Positions 29,252 to 47,638 of a DNA stretch of 64,000 nucleotides are shown here, piece after piece (within the stretch, counting starts at the first letter, position 1; each line of letters begins with the position of its first letter). The notes under the pieces were generated by a model that saw nothing but the letters and a program-made list of their open reading frames with translations, was not told where the DNA came from and did not search any database. This DNA is from Nitzschia sp. DOCU1 (lineage: Eukaryota > Bacillariophyta > Bacillariophyceae > Bacillariales > Bacillariaceae): NCBI GenBank assembly GCA_951394045.1, contig OX595985.1, positions 3,286,001 to 3,350,000 on the forward strand, written 5' to 3'. A program made the position numbers and the translations under genes.

Positions 29252-30409
29252 ATGTCGTCCAACAAAGCGCATCCAAACATGGATCGATATCTTCATCATC
29301 AATTCTTTCACTGGCATCTTGATGTCTTCGTATGCTTCATCATGGTTGACTTCGATCAAGCTACTCTCGAACAACATGAATCGGACTTCCTTTTCCTTTG
29401 CTGGACAGTTTTTATGGACAGAGAACCCCCCATTGGCGCGCCTGCTACTGTCAAACGAAACTTTTTGGGAACGTTTGGTTGTTCAGCCACGGTTGCGGCA
29501 AAAGCGTGGATGCTCCATGTTGATCGAGGATATGACTGGAGCTCACCGCTTGAGATGAAAAAGCGCATGATGTGGGGCTTTCTTTTGATGAACTTGTACC
29601 CAAACGAGCATCAGATGGCCCTTGCGTGCAAAGCCGACGAGAAGACACTTCGCAAATGGGCATGGTTTTTCGTAGAAGCACGGGTCAACATGGCCAACAA
29701 AACTTGGGAATTATTGACCTACAAGAATGAAAGAGCCATGTCATTTGAGATTTTTTGTAAGAAGCTCACAAAGGCACTGCAGTATTTTGAAAATGCAGGA
29801 TGCCCCAAGCATGATGATGATGTCATCGATTGGATTTGGCAGCATGTGCAAAACGGGGAGCTATCACAGCTCGTATCCACCCTTAAAGTTGCCCAGGGTA
29901 TGCAGCCACGATCCTCTCACCAGATCCTGCAAGAAATCGCAAAAGAGGTTCCTAACCTCACAAAAAGCTCCAGTTTCCAACCCAGAATCAGCAGAGTCAG
30001 TCAGAGCAATCGGACCTTCGATGGTACAGCACCGGGCAGTGGGGCCTACACTGCTGAGGGAAAGCTCTTTTGTGGGTCATGCCCACCCAAACATTGGTTT
30101 AGTGACGAAATGGCTCCACACCATGAGGCTATTCTCGAGATTTGATCTGCCAACCCCGACAAATGCAAATCTCGAGGGGGAGGTAGAGACGTCAGTGGTG
30201 GTCGCAAGAACTTCAACAAAAAGTCCAAGTTTGGGCAAGCCAGGAAGAAATTAGCCGCATTGAAGAAGTCAAATGCAGAACTCAAGCGAAACTTGTCTGC
30301 CTTAAAGATGGAAGAAAAGGCAAAGACCAATGTATCCTTTGAAGACAACAAGAATGATCGGGCCGGAGACTCCTTTGGAGGAAAGAGCTCCATGAAGACC
30401 AAGACCTGA
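29252..30409 (+). pseudogene. Copia F gag, N-terminus possibly from a DNA-transposon gene
   Basis: The ORF runs to an in-frame TGA at 30143-30145 and continues open in the same frame to TGA at 30407-30409. Codons from about 150 (T-W-E-L-L-T-Y-K-N-E-R) to the first stop resemble Copia gag, with a cysteine-containing K-L-F-C-G-S-C-P-P-K-H motif. After the stop come D-K-C-K-S-R-G-G-G and a Lys-rich coiled segment typical of gag tails. The first 150 codons differ: K-K-R-M-M-W-G-F-L-L-M, D-E-K-T-L-R-K-W-A-W-F-F-V resembles the helical N-terminal part of eukaryotic DDE transposases. That reading is by memory of the pattern and is tentative. Overall a broken, possibly chimeric gene. Confidence 0.5.
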
Positions 30410-30828
30410 TGGTCTTGGGCAGCAGCACTGTTGTTCATGCGATCGGTAATTGCATGGATGAAAGCTGCTGTTCCCAAGAAAATTATCCCGAAAGTATGGT
30501 AAATGACTATTGCATCTTAAGCATGTTCACTACACTTAATTACCGTGTCTCTGAAGCGAGGATGGTGCAAGCTCACCTGGAGCATGCCGGATTTGTATCC
30601 ACGTTGGAGGCTGATTCCCACGCAGATACCTTTGTTGCAGGGAAGAATTGCATGGCAATCAATTATACGGAGCACACCTGTGATGTCCAGCCATACTCAG
30701 ACGAGTATAAGCCGATGAGGAATGTCCCCATCATCACCGCTGCAACAGGGTTCACCTCATCACAAGGACTCAAATACATTTTGGTTTTCCTGGAGGCACT
30801 GTACATGCCAATGTTGGAGCACAGCTGA
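30409..30828 (+). pseudogene. Copia F pol, 5' fragment with protease
   Basis: The pol ATG overlaps the gag stop as TGATG (30407-30411). About 70 codons in is E-A-D-S-H-A-D-T, the CoDi protease site, followed by the usual Y-K-P-x-R-N-V-P-I-I-T-A-A-T-G block. The frame ends at 30828, where sequence from gypsy A2 begins, so integrase, RT and RNase H are lost. Confidence 0.75.
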
Positions 30829-30853
30829 TTTTTCGTGTACAACTCGCTCACAC

Positions 30854-31151
30854 CTTCAGTTTTCATCGTGGCTAGCGACAAGGTTAGCCAAGACTTCGTC
30901 CACATTAAAGTTTTCCTCGTTGGGTGGATCAATCGCCTTGCGCTTGCGTTCGTCCTTGACCATGTTCTGGATCATGGCATGCAACTCTTCTTTCTTGTTG
31001 GCGCCGCCATCGTCACGTACCCAAGTACGGTTGCCGTAACGAGGCTTCTTTTCGCCGTTCTTGATGAAATTTCCATGGGCGGCAGCCATCTTCTGGGCCT
31101 GCGCCACCACCATCTTGCAGTCCCCGGTGTTGTGGGACCAGTTAGGGCCAT
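30854..31151 (-). pseudogene. Gypsy A2 gag, C-terminal part
   Basis: This continues the gag of 46725-47587 once B1 is removed (codons Y-H-G-P-N-W-S-H). It keeps the intact knuckle ending G-D-C-K, unlike A1. A small in-frame deletion (D-A-V-K) and substitutions separate it from A1. It ends in TGA followed by AGG TGT GAG, the same post-stop codons as A1. Confidence 0.85.
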
Positions 31152-31156
31152 GGTAG

Positions 31157-31776
31157 TGCCATACCCCACAGAGACGCATAATTAGTTTAGTCAAGTTAGT
31201 CCTTTACGCTGGTAGTCTTAGTAGTCATAGACGAACGGAGTTGCCCGTTGGACGGACGACGTACAGACGGCTAACGGACACGGACGAGAACGAGCGATGA
31301 CGTCGTCGCTGACGGCGCACCGACGTAGCGATCAAAGGAGTCACAGCGTTACACATATACGCGCTCTGTAGTATATCGCATAGTAACATTCGACTAACCC
31401 ATAGAGTCCCTTGCCAACGGCATGCCTACAATCTAAGTAGTAAATATTCATCGCCTAATAGAGGAGATGTATTTAGGACAAGGAAATAATTCAGACCATG
31501 GGTAAAGAGGAGTCGTAGCTAGCCAAGACTAGGGACGCCTAGTTAGAAGGCGACGATACGAGGAATCGACATATCCGAATGGATAGCATATATGCGCGTT
31601 ATTTACGCGCGGGGAAAGTCGTTCACAAAATGAACGATCGGTCGCAAATATTTGAAAGACGAAAATCTTTCGTCTCGTCAATCTTGTTGTTGGAAGGAAA
31701 GTCAAATAGATGTAATATAGGTCTCACAATTAAAATTGTCTTCTATTCTTTTATTCGTCACCCCCGGGATAGGGCA
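31157..31776 (+). repeat. B1 5' LTR (620 bp)
   Basis: It contains TGACGTCG at 31298, CATATAT near 31587 as a possible TATA box, and three hairpins just downstream (31594-31675). Family members at 38416 and 58022 are 618 bp. Confidence 0.92.
31594..31675 (+). promoter_or_regulatory. Three consecutive hairpins in the B LTR
   Basis: Stems GCGCGT/ACGCGC (31594-31610), CGTTCA/TGAACG (31620-31636) and AGACGAAA/TTTCGTCT (31657-31675), each with a 3-5-base loop. They follow the TATA-like site and would probably lie at the 5' end of the RNA. In B3 one loop base differs while the stems of the 5' LTR are kept. Confidence 0.5.
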
Positions 31777-31777
31777 C

Positions 31778-31791
31778 AGTTTTAAAACTCC
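31778..31791 (+). promoter_or_regulatory. Leader palindrome AGTTTTAAAACT (B family)
   Basis: It lies one base after the 5' LTR in B1, B2 (38418) and B3 (minus, 58020-58009), followed by CCCG. It occupies the same position as AGTGTTAACACT in families A and D. Confidence 0.6.
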
Positions 31792-31800
31792 CGTTTGAGG

Positions 31801-36570
<4,770 letters not shown>

Positions 36571-36895
36571 TGTTAAAATAACCGGTTCGTAAACAGGTTA
36601 TGGGCTTGCTTTTAGAACGTTTGGTTCTTAGTATTACTTTATTATTATGAGCTCATTTGAGCATCTACTTTGTAATCTCACGATCTTTCGATCGTGCATT
36701 TTCTGATCTTGCGGAAGCTAGTCTGAGTCTTGACGGAAGTCTTTACGATCTTGTCGCTTCCGCAAGACTAGCTCTCTTCCGGATCCTAGTCGTTCTGCGA
36801 ATAGTACTGAGTCGTGAGACCCAGTCGATTCAAGTCACTAGTCGACTCGTCCGAATGGCCTTCAAACCATTCATTCGAATCGCCGTAATCGAACA
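36571..36895 (-). repeat. Copia C 3' LTR (325 bp)
   Basis: It contains a CACGATC/GATCGTG hairpin (36679-36696) and a 10-bp stem CTTGCGGAAG/CTTCCGCAAG (36708-36766). On the minus strand it is preceded by the purine tract AAAAGAGGGAG. Confidence 0.9.
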
Positions 36896-36927
36896 CTCCC
36901 TCTTTTGATTGCCATGAGTCGAGTCGC

Positions 36928-37798
36928 CTCCTACCAACCCATTATGATCTTTCGGAACTTTGCTACAGCATCTTCGTTCAGCGGCTTCGTCAATAGGTCT
37001 GCAGGTTGATCCAAGGTATCAATCTTGTGGATTGAGATCTCGCCATTGTCGACGTATGATCTGAAGTGGTGTAGCCTGCAATTAAGGTGCTTCGTCCTTG
37101 GTCGGAACTTTGCTACCTTCGCAATCTCCAATGCTCCAGTATTGTCCTCGAATACCCTGCAATGTACCCTTGCTGCCGTCGCGTCGATTGGTATGCCTTC
37201 GTTTAGCATTTCCTTAAATAGGCTGATGATTGGAATTGCGTCTCGTAGCGCGTAGGAAATGCCCGTGTATTCACTTTCCGTGCTTGATAGTGCTACTTCC
37301 GTTTGAAGTTGCGATTTCCAGAGGATTGGGCATCCGGCATACATAATTAGGTAGCCATGTCTGGATCGTGCCGTATCTCGGTCATCTGTTTCTTCTTGGT
37401 CCCAGTTGCCTGCAAAATCTGCGTCGACAAAGACTTCCAACCCGCGTTCTGCCGTTGGTTTCAGAATCATTCCTTTATCCCTTGTTCCTTTCAGATAACG
37501 TGCAACCCAGCGTATCGCTTCTCCATGCTCCTTCTTAGGGCATGTGGAGAATCTCGCGCATTGATGTGTTATGTACGCAATGTCTGGTCGAGAACCCTTT
37601 TCGAGATAATTCAACTTACCGATGACTGATCGATAATTAAACGAGTTGTCGAAGTCCTCCGATTTGGAATGTCTTGACAATAATTTTGATGATGCAGCTG
37701 GTGTCGCTCGCGTACCCGTGTTCTCCGGCATCTTGAGGTCCTGGATGATTTGATTGATTAAGTGAGGTTGAGTCAAATGAATCGACCCATCTGGTTTC
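36928..37798 (-). pseudogene. Copia C pol, end of RT and RNase H
   Basis: It continues the RT frame after B2 is removed (N-I-D-R-K-P-D-G-S-I-H-L). It contains R-P-D-I-A-Y-I-T-H-Q, RNase H with V-D-A-D-F-A-G-N-W, S-S-T-E-S-E-Y and E-D-N-T-G-A, and the H-x3-D-x-L-T-K-P end. Intact in itself but cut off from the rest. Confidence 0.88.
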
Positions 37799-38416
<618 letters not shown>

Positions 38417-38559
38417 CAGTTTTAAAACTCCCGTTTGAAGGATGAAGACCTCCTACTCTAACCACGAGTACGCGAAGAAAGTTGCGTTGCTTCTGACTCA
38501 AGCCGCTCACGTCAACCCTCCGTTGATCCCCTTCCGTCGCGAGAAACCCAAGGACGAAG

Positions 38560-40825
<2,266 letters not shown>

Positions 40826-42110
40826 GTTTCCTGTCGATGTTGACGCCTAGAAAGTCTTGGATATCGCCTTCGATCGTGATGTTGAGTTTGGCGCGCTTGA
40901 TGTCCTCTATCGCCTTGTTCACCTCGTCGAGGTCGGGTCCAGCGAGGATCGAATCGTCGGTGTAAAGTACGTACATCACATTGCCGCGATAGAACACGCA
41001 CTCATCGACTTCGGATCGTTTGAATCCCACCTTGTTGATGAGAATGTCCGAAAGGTACTTATACCAGACACGACTTGATTGCTTTTGTCCATAGACGTTC
41101 CTATGTAGTCGCAATACATAGTCCTTGGTGTTCCCTTCTCGAATACTGAATCCTCGTGGTATCTCCATGTAGATCTCCCTCTCGACGGGCGCTTGGGGAA
41201 ATGCCAGCACGTAGTCAATCTGCCGCGTGTGCCAATTGTGGAGCGCAGAAAGTATCAATAAGGTCCTAATGGAATTCCAGCTTGCGACAGGGGCATATGT
41301 TTGGTCATAATGCTGTCCGTACTTCATCCGTGAACCATCGATGTTGAGTCGTGCCTTGTACTTCTTGATTTGTCTCGTTCGAATGTCACGCTTGCGCTTC
41401 ATTTGCCACACGGCAGGAAGTACTGGTACTCCCTCTCGAACTTCCGATCGATGAACAACCGTGAAGTTTCCATTCTGTAGTTGATCGTCCCATTCCTTCT
41501 GCATCGCTTTCTTGAACTGCGCCGCATCCGGTTCCTTCATCGCCTGATGGTGGTACATGGTATCCGGATCCACCGTTGCCTTGAAAACTTGGAGTGGGTC
41601 TAGTTCCGGCGATCCTGCGTAGTTAGGAAACATCGCCTGTAGAACAAATATTTCGCCTTTTATATTCCCTGCAGTGGCCCTGGATAGTTCAGCCATCATC
41701 GCTTCGATGATCTGCGTCGGAGTAGTCTGCTGGGTCCCGTCGGCTCGGGATTCGTCTGCTGGTTGTCCGTTGTCGGACGTCGCGTTCGGTTCGTTGTCCG
41801 TCGTCGTTCGTTCCTGCTGACGGCCAGACTGATCTGGTCTTGGAGAGTCTTCTTGCGTCGCCAAGTGACTATCATTGGCATGTACTCGAGTATTCCCTGC
41901 CTCTTCGTTCGTGGCAGGGACTTCAGCTTCACTAGCTGGATCCGACGTCTTACGCCTCTTAGCTGGCCTCGAAGTAGTCGAGGTTTCCTTAGCTAGGGCT
42001 CCCTCTGGCTCCTGTAGTACCTCGTTTCTCTTGAATATAGACTCTGATGAAGGGCGCTTCTTCTTTGCTGATGACACCGTCTTCTTCGTTGCAAGGAAAC
42101 CGCCTTCTGT
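40826..42110 (-). pseudogene. Copia C pol, reverse transcriptase 5' part
   Basis: It encodes a basic/polar linker, then the Copia RT: W-x-V-V-H-R-S-E-V, K-A-R-L-N-I-D-G, A-P-V-A-S-W-N-S-I-R, D-Y-V-L-A-F-P-Q-A, and V-L-Y-T-D-D near 40960. It is interrupted by B2 after L-G-V-N-I-D-R-K. It is joined to the integrase frame by a one-base shift near 42105. Confidence 0.88.
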
Positions 42111-43280
42111 TGCCAGGTGGCGTGGAACTCGTCTTCCCTCACTGTTCGAAAGCTTGGGTCGAATGCCACGTGGAATTGCGGCGATACCAGTCCTGTCATT
42201 CGATCCAGTACCAGTGCCACATTCCTTCCATGGTATGGTGACCTACCGAGGTATATACCTACCTTCGATCGGTACTCCCACTTATGGTGTATTCCTCTTC
42301 CTGTCTGGAGAGCGTTCTCCAACACATAGACCGGACATCCGAATGGCATCCAGTGTTTAGTGTTGGTCTGGACTGATGACCCTGAGAATAATTGCAGTGG
42401 TGATAGCCCGTCCTTGCGCTTTAAGTTGGGCGTCTCATTAATGGCTTCGCAGGACATTCGTAGCGCGTAGGGCCATAAGTTCACCGTTGCCTGCGTTCTC
42501 CATCGTCTGTCCATATGTATGAGCTGCGACCTTGTTAAGTCTTGCAGCGACCGTATGCGTCTTTCCGCCAGTCCGTTCGAATGGTGCGCGTTGACTCCCG
42601 CAAAGGTGAGCATCTGCCGATTCGCTCGGCATTCGTCTACCCATTTATTGGCTCTGAAGATTCCGTTGTCCGCGTGGTATGCCAACACCTTAACTCCAAA
42701 TTGGCTCGCATATGCTTCAAACGCCTTCTTACCGGCTATTGTTTCATCCGCGTCGGCCGTCTTCTGTAAGTAAACATAGGACAGTCCTGAGTATTGATCG
42801 ACATAAACCGTTGCATAACGGTATCGCTTTGTTGTCAGTTTTCCAGTCATTTGCGCAATGAGTCCTGGTGTCGGCAAGACAAGCTGGTCGACTGATACGA
42901 CTTGTCCTGGTGCAGTCGCATTATTCGTAGAAGTCCAATCTCGCCTTCGCTTCGAGCGCCACTGTCGTCTTGTAGCTTTGGCGAATAGACACGCACTGCA
43001 TGCTGGTACTTGACATTCAGCTAGTCGTCTTGGGATGATATTTTGCTTAGCCATGTTCTGAAGTTTCGCGAAGCTGACGTGGCCAAAACGGTGGTGGTAT
43101 CGTAGTAACTCAGAGGCCGCTGTTGTAGGCTGCCGATCCTCCTCCTCCTCGATTACCACTGGTGGTTTGGTATCAACAGCGGCCTCTGAGTTACTACGAT
43201 ACCACCACCGTTTTGGCCACGTCAGCTTCGCGTAGGTCCATTCAAATTGAAATTCGTCGTAGTTGGAGCTTCGGCATCGT
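42100..43280 (-). pseudogene. Copia C pol, integrase
   Basis: It has the pre-integrase L-L-R-Y-H-H-R-F-G-H-V-S-F motif with C-x2-C (P-A-C-S-A-C), then D in V-S-V-D-Q-L-V, D in A-D-N-G-I-F and E in L-A-E-R-R-I-R. The frame is shifted relative to the protease (upstream) and RT (downstream). Its upstream part is disturbed by a 59-bp inverted copy of its own pre-integrase segment (43174-43232). Confidence 0.85.
43067..43232. repeat. Perfect 59-bp inverted repeat in Copia C
   Basis: Arm 43067-43125 and its exact reverse complement 43174-43232 are separated by 48 bases. The left arm is native coding sequence (L-L-R-Y-H-H-R-F-G-H). The right arm is an inverted duplicate placed between protease and integrase. 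Confidence 0.95.
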
Positions 43281-44427
43281 CCTGTGCCTCCTCCTGAGCG
43301 CGTCGCCGTCCGATTGGTAGTCCAGTTAGTCGTGACCAAAAGGTCGGTTTGCGTTTGACCGTCGTCCGGTCGGGGGATTCGGTGACGTCGATGTCATCGT
43401 CTTCGTCGTCGCTGACGACTTGCGTGTCGCATGCGCGGATTGGTGACTCAATCGATTCGTTGTAGTCAATCCTGCACTCCTGGCAGAATAGCGCAAACTT
43501 GTTGAAACCTGGTGCCAAGTAGAAGGTGGCACAGTTATCTCGCTCGCTGATTATGACGTCGAGTTGGTTTGCGCCATTGTTCCAGAAGAGAGTAGATTTG
43601 GTTGCCGTAGTAGTCTCGCCTGTACCCGCTGCATGCTTGATCTTGGAACCCAGTTGCGTTCGCGCCCAGTGCTGAGGGCTGAGTAGTCGAACGTGTCCTT
43701 TAGGGACATAGTAGGAATTCGGAATCCGGAATTTGTGAATTTGTCCGTCGTTGTCGTACCAATGCCATACTATGGTTCCTTGGTACACCTCGTAGGTATT
43801 CTGTCCCCCGAATCCTTTGATCACACGGTTGACCTTTCGAAGTGGTCCATCGAAGTCGTTGATGTCGTGCGATATGCACGCACTGCACCGATTGTCGATT
43901 CCTATCGATCTTGATTCGGCGTCAGTATCGAAGTGCGCCACGTTCACTCGAATCCTTTCTCCCTCTGAATTCGTCTTCGTATCAGAGAGAACCTGTTCGA
44001 CACATAGTTGTCTTGATCCATGCCATGGAGGTGGTCGGCACCACCATCGCGTCTTGTCGTTAGTAGTCAGTGTCCCTTCCCTTAGTAAGGTAGCTACCTT
44101 GATCGCCTGTTGATGCCACCTCCTCCTAGCACATCTTGCTTTGTACTCATGCCAAGTCGTTTCCCATGGAGTCCATCGCTGACTCCACTGAGTGAGCATA
44201 GCTATGAGCAGAACTTGCATCGCCCGTAGGCGATTCCACCTTCTTGCCTTCGGTACGTAGGTATGTGCATACCCATGCCTTGGGCTTGCCGTCGCGTCTT
44301 GCATCGTCGGGGTTAGGCCCAACATGATAACCAATAAGGTCACGAGTATACACAGAATAATCCGTGTTATATACATTACGTGTACCTTCATGTAGTTCCA
44401 TGCATCAGAGAGCCCAACCCGTCCCCG
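43222..44427 (-). pseudogene. Copia C pol, N-terminal and protease part
   Basis: It is in the same frame as gag across UGA (44430-44428); the first ATG is 12 codons on (44391). The start is hydrophobic (I-I-L-C-I-L-V-T-L-L-V-I-M-L), unusual for pol. The protease site is I-G-I-D-N-R-C-S-A near 43885, followed by Y-Y-V-P-K-G-H-V-R-L-L-S-P-Q-H. The frame stops inside the inverted repeat at 43222. Confidence 0.8.
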
Positions 44428-44430
44428 TCA
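44416..44430 (-). promoter_or_regulatory. UGA-CGG readthrough motif between gag and pol (Copia C)
   Basis: The gag stop reads UGA CGG GGA CGG GTT GGG, with pol in the same frame. UGA-CGG is a known type of leaky stop context. The G-rich run just downstream could form structure. Confidence 0.65.
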
Positions 44431-45980
44431 GACATCATCCGAATCGGACATTTTGTCGTCGTCGTAGTCGTAGTCGCTTGTATTGTAACCCTCGTCCTTG
44501 TAGCCACCTTGCAACTTGGCTCTCGCCTCGTTGATGGTGATTGCTTTGGGATTGATCCTGGTCTTCTTAGTCGGTTTGTCGCCGTCGGCATCACCACCCT
44601 TGGAGGATCTCTTCTTGTCTTTAGCCGTGCCTTTGCATTCGGAGGGCTTGTGGCAGCGCCAGCGACCGTCGCATTTGCCTCCAGTAGCTACGCCGCACCA
44701 GTACCAATCCTTTCCATTGTGCTGCTTGGCTTTCTTGAGTTCGTCCTTCTTGGGTTCTTCGTTGTCGGTGAGCCACTTAGGGCGAATGTCGGTCTTCAAG
44801 GAGTACTTCCCGTTCTTCTTAAGTGCGGGCTTCGGGGATTCCTTTGCCTTCTGCTTTTTGTTCCCGCCTTCGCGGTTCTTCTTAAGCATCTTGCTCAGTT
44901 TGGCCTGCATAGCCATAATTTGTTCAACCTCAGGGTTCGGGGCTTCCCAGATTTCCTTATCTTTTCGTATCTTGTACCTCGTGGCTGCGAGGTCCATTAA
45001 GAGTTCGGGAGTCATCGGCTTCCCTTCTTCCCAGTCACTTTGTTTGTCGCCAATATAGCGAACGAACTCACTGTCCGAGCATGCCGAATAGCCCTTAAAT
45101 AAGTGCGATAAGAGGTCGCTGGACGTCTCGCCACGTGCGTTCAGTCCCTCGACCATTGTCTGGACATATGCGTTGAACTTGAGGATGTCGTTTCCGACCT
45201 GAGTGATGTAATCGTCGAGGTTCGAGAGCTTGGTTCGAATCATGCCGGTGGTGGCGTTTGAGTCTAAGTAGGACTCTCGGATGAGAATCTTGAGGAACAC
45301 AATTCCTGATGGGAGAAGGGCGCAGTCTTCAGTCCTCTGAAACATATAGAGGTCCTGGTATTGATTGACCTTCGCCTTCGCGCTTGTGCTCAGTGACTTA
45401 CTGATGCACTCATAGGGTCGTCCTGTGCCTTGCGCGTCTTTGTGGTCACAAAGAGTTCAGCAACGTCCCTCACTCGGTTCAAGGTGACTTGACCATAATC
45501 CTTGAGGATGTTGAGAGGGCTTTGGTTCAAACCAGGTCGCATCCATAGTATCCCGTCATTGCGATCCCAACCGAACTCGTTCGCTCGTTCACCCAGCAAC
45601 TTCATAAACTGCTGGAAGCCTTCGGGGGTTCCATCGTAGAGCTCTTCATGGAGCTTCTTCGTTGCATCCCTGTAGTGATGGTAGTCTTCCTTCTTGATGT
45701 AGTCGAGTAGCCTCGCCGGTTGGTAGGTTCCCGGCGTAAGGCTGAACCCTGCCCACGAATCCATAACTTCTTCGTCGAGGGGGTTTTCGACCTCCGACTC
45801 CTCGGACTGCTTTGTTTCTTCCGACTCGTTCGGCTCCTCCGACTCCTTCGATTCTTCGACTCCTCCGCGTCGTACCGCAGGCGGCGGTGGCGGTGGGTCA
45901 TCTGGAGCGGGAGCTCCTTGTCCTTGGACTACGGCTCGACCTCGCCTTTGAGCCTGGCGGTTGCTTGAGCGACTGGCCAT
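44428..45980 (-). pseudogene. Gag of Copia C, one frameshift
   Basis: Two overlapping frames (45980-45390 and about 45410-44428) make one gag if a single base shift near 45410 is allowed (from D-D-P-M into E-C-I-S-K-S-L-S). It starts M-A-S-R-S-S, with a Pro run and an acidic Ser/Glu segment, then the Copia gag domain (V-Q-T-M-V-E-G-L-N-A-R-G). A Cys/His-rich patch W-C-G-V ... C-D-G-R-W-R-C-H ... C and a Lys-rich, acidic tail end it. Confidence 0.82.
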
Positions 45981-46019
45981 GGTGGATGTTGATTTAGTTG
46001 CGTTAGCGCAGAGGAAGCG

Positions 46020-46344
46020 TGTTAAAATAACCGGTTCGTAAACAGGTTATGGGCTTGCTTTTAGAACGTTTGGTTCTTAGTATTACTTTATTATTATGAG
46101 CTCATTTGAGCATCTACTTTGTAATCTCACGATCTTTCGATCGTGCATTTTCTGATCTTGCGGAAGCTAGTCTGAGTCTTGACGGAAGTCTTTACGATCT
46201 TGTCGCTTCCGCAAGACTAGCTCTCTTCCGGATCCTAGTCGTTCTGCGAATAGTACTGAGTCGTGAGACCCAGTCGATTCAAGTCACTAGTCGACTCGTC
46301 CGAATGGCCTTCAAACCATTCATTCGAATCGCCGTAATCGAACA
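46020..46344 (-). repeat. Copia C 5' LTR (325 bp)
   Basis: Same sequence as 36571-36895. Followed by the duplicated TAGAGT and the rest of the B1 LTR. Confidence 0.92.
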
Positions 46345-46350
46345 TAGAGT

Positions 46351-46719
46351 CCCTTGCCAACGGCATGCCTACAATCTAAGTAGTAAATATTCATCGCCTA
46401 ATAGAGGAGATGTATTTAGGACAAGGAAATAATTCAGACCATGGGTAAAGAGGAGTCGTAGCTAGCCAAGACTAGGGACGCCTAGTTAGAAGGCGACGAT
46501 ACGAGGAATCGACATATCCGAATGGATAGCATATATGCGCGTTATTTACGCGCGGGGAAAGTCGTTCACAAAATGAACGATCGGTCGCAAATATTTGAAA
46601 GACGAAAATCTTTCGTCTCGTCAATCTTGTTGTTGGAAGGAAAGTCAAATAGATGTAATATAGGTCTCACAATTAAAATTGTCTTCTATTCTTTTATTCG
46701 TCACCCCCGGGATAGGGCA
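46351..46719 (+). repeat. B1 3' LTR, right part
   Basis: 369 bp, matching the distal part of 31157-31776 and ending GATAGGGCA, followed by the duplicated GGTAG. Confidence 0.92.
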
Positions 46720-46724
46720 GGTAG

Positions 46725-47587
46725 GCACATTTAAAGGGAGGAGTCTTGTCATTGGGGCCGCGCTTAGCAGCGGGCTTCGAGTGATCCATTCTCGGGTCTC
46801 GCTTCCCCTTCGGAGGATGGTTGCCATCTGGCTTCTGCTTACGGACATGATGAGCTTTGTGCAATTTTTTGGTAAATTCGAGGCGCTCGCAGAACTGGGT
46901 GAACTCGTCCAAAGTGTGGTCAATCGGCTCAAAACCTTGCAGGATCATCTGTTGACGCCAACTGGCGGGAATGGCGAATTCCGCATGTTCAATGATCTCG
47001 TCCTTGGGGAGCTTGTTGGCTGCTCCACGAGTGCTGTCAAACATCGCCAAGTAGCTGTTGAGTTGCTGGAAGCGGCTGATATATTCCTTCATCGACATCT
47101 CAGGAGGCTTGCAACACAAACGGTGCATATAACGTTTCTGCGTCTGCAAGGCGCGCGCTGGTAAAACGTAGTTCGTCACTCCTTGGAGGACGGTCTTCAA
47201 ATTTGCAGTAGTTTCGTTCCCAGCGGTCGCTGCGGTTTCCTCGAACTTGGCGAGGGCCTTTCCGGTAAGGATAGGGCGGTAAAATTCATACCTTTGCGGA
47301 CCGGTGGTCAGGTGCTGACCGTTGATCACCTTTTTGGCCTTTTCCTGGAGGCAAAACCAAGTTTCAGGCGACTCGTCGCCATTGAACGGAAGAATCAACA
47401 GTTCAAACTGAGAAGAGGTTGGATCATCCGGAACATTGCGACACTTGAAGGTAACCAACTTTTCCTTGTTCACCACAACTTCAGGTTCACGTTGAATTGG
47501 GATCGGGGCTCGTTGAAAACCCTTTCTCGTCATGTCATGTCGAGGAATGGCCGCGGCAGCGGCAACGGTTGCGTTAGAGAGCTTCAT
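46725..47587 (-). pseudogene. Gypsy A2 gag, N-terminal part
   Basis: It starts M-K-L-S-N-A-T-V at 47587 and follows the A1 gag closely through K-C-A-Y, where B1 interrupts it. The open frame without stops suggests the gene was intact when B1 landed. Confidence 0.88.
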
Positions 47588-47638
47588 CTTGAATAATTTG
47601 AACTTGATCACGATAATTGTCGTGGAGTGTTAACACTA

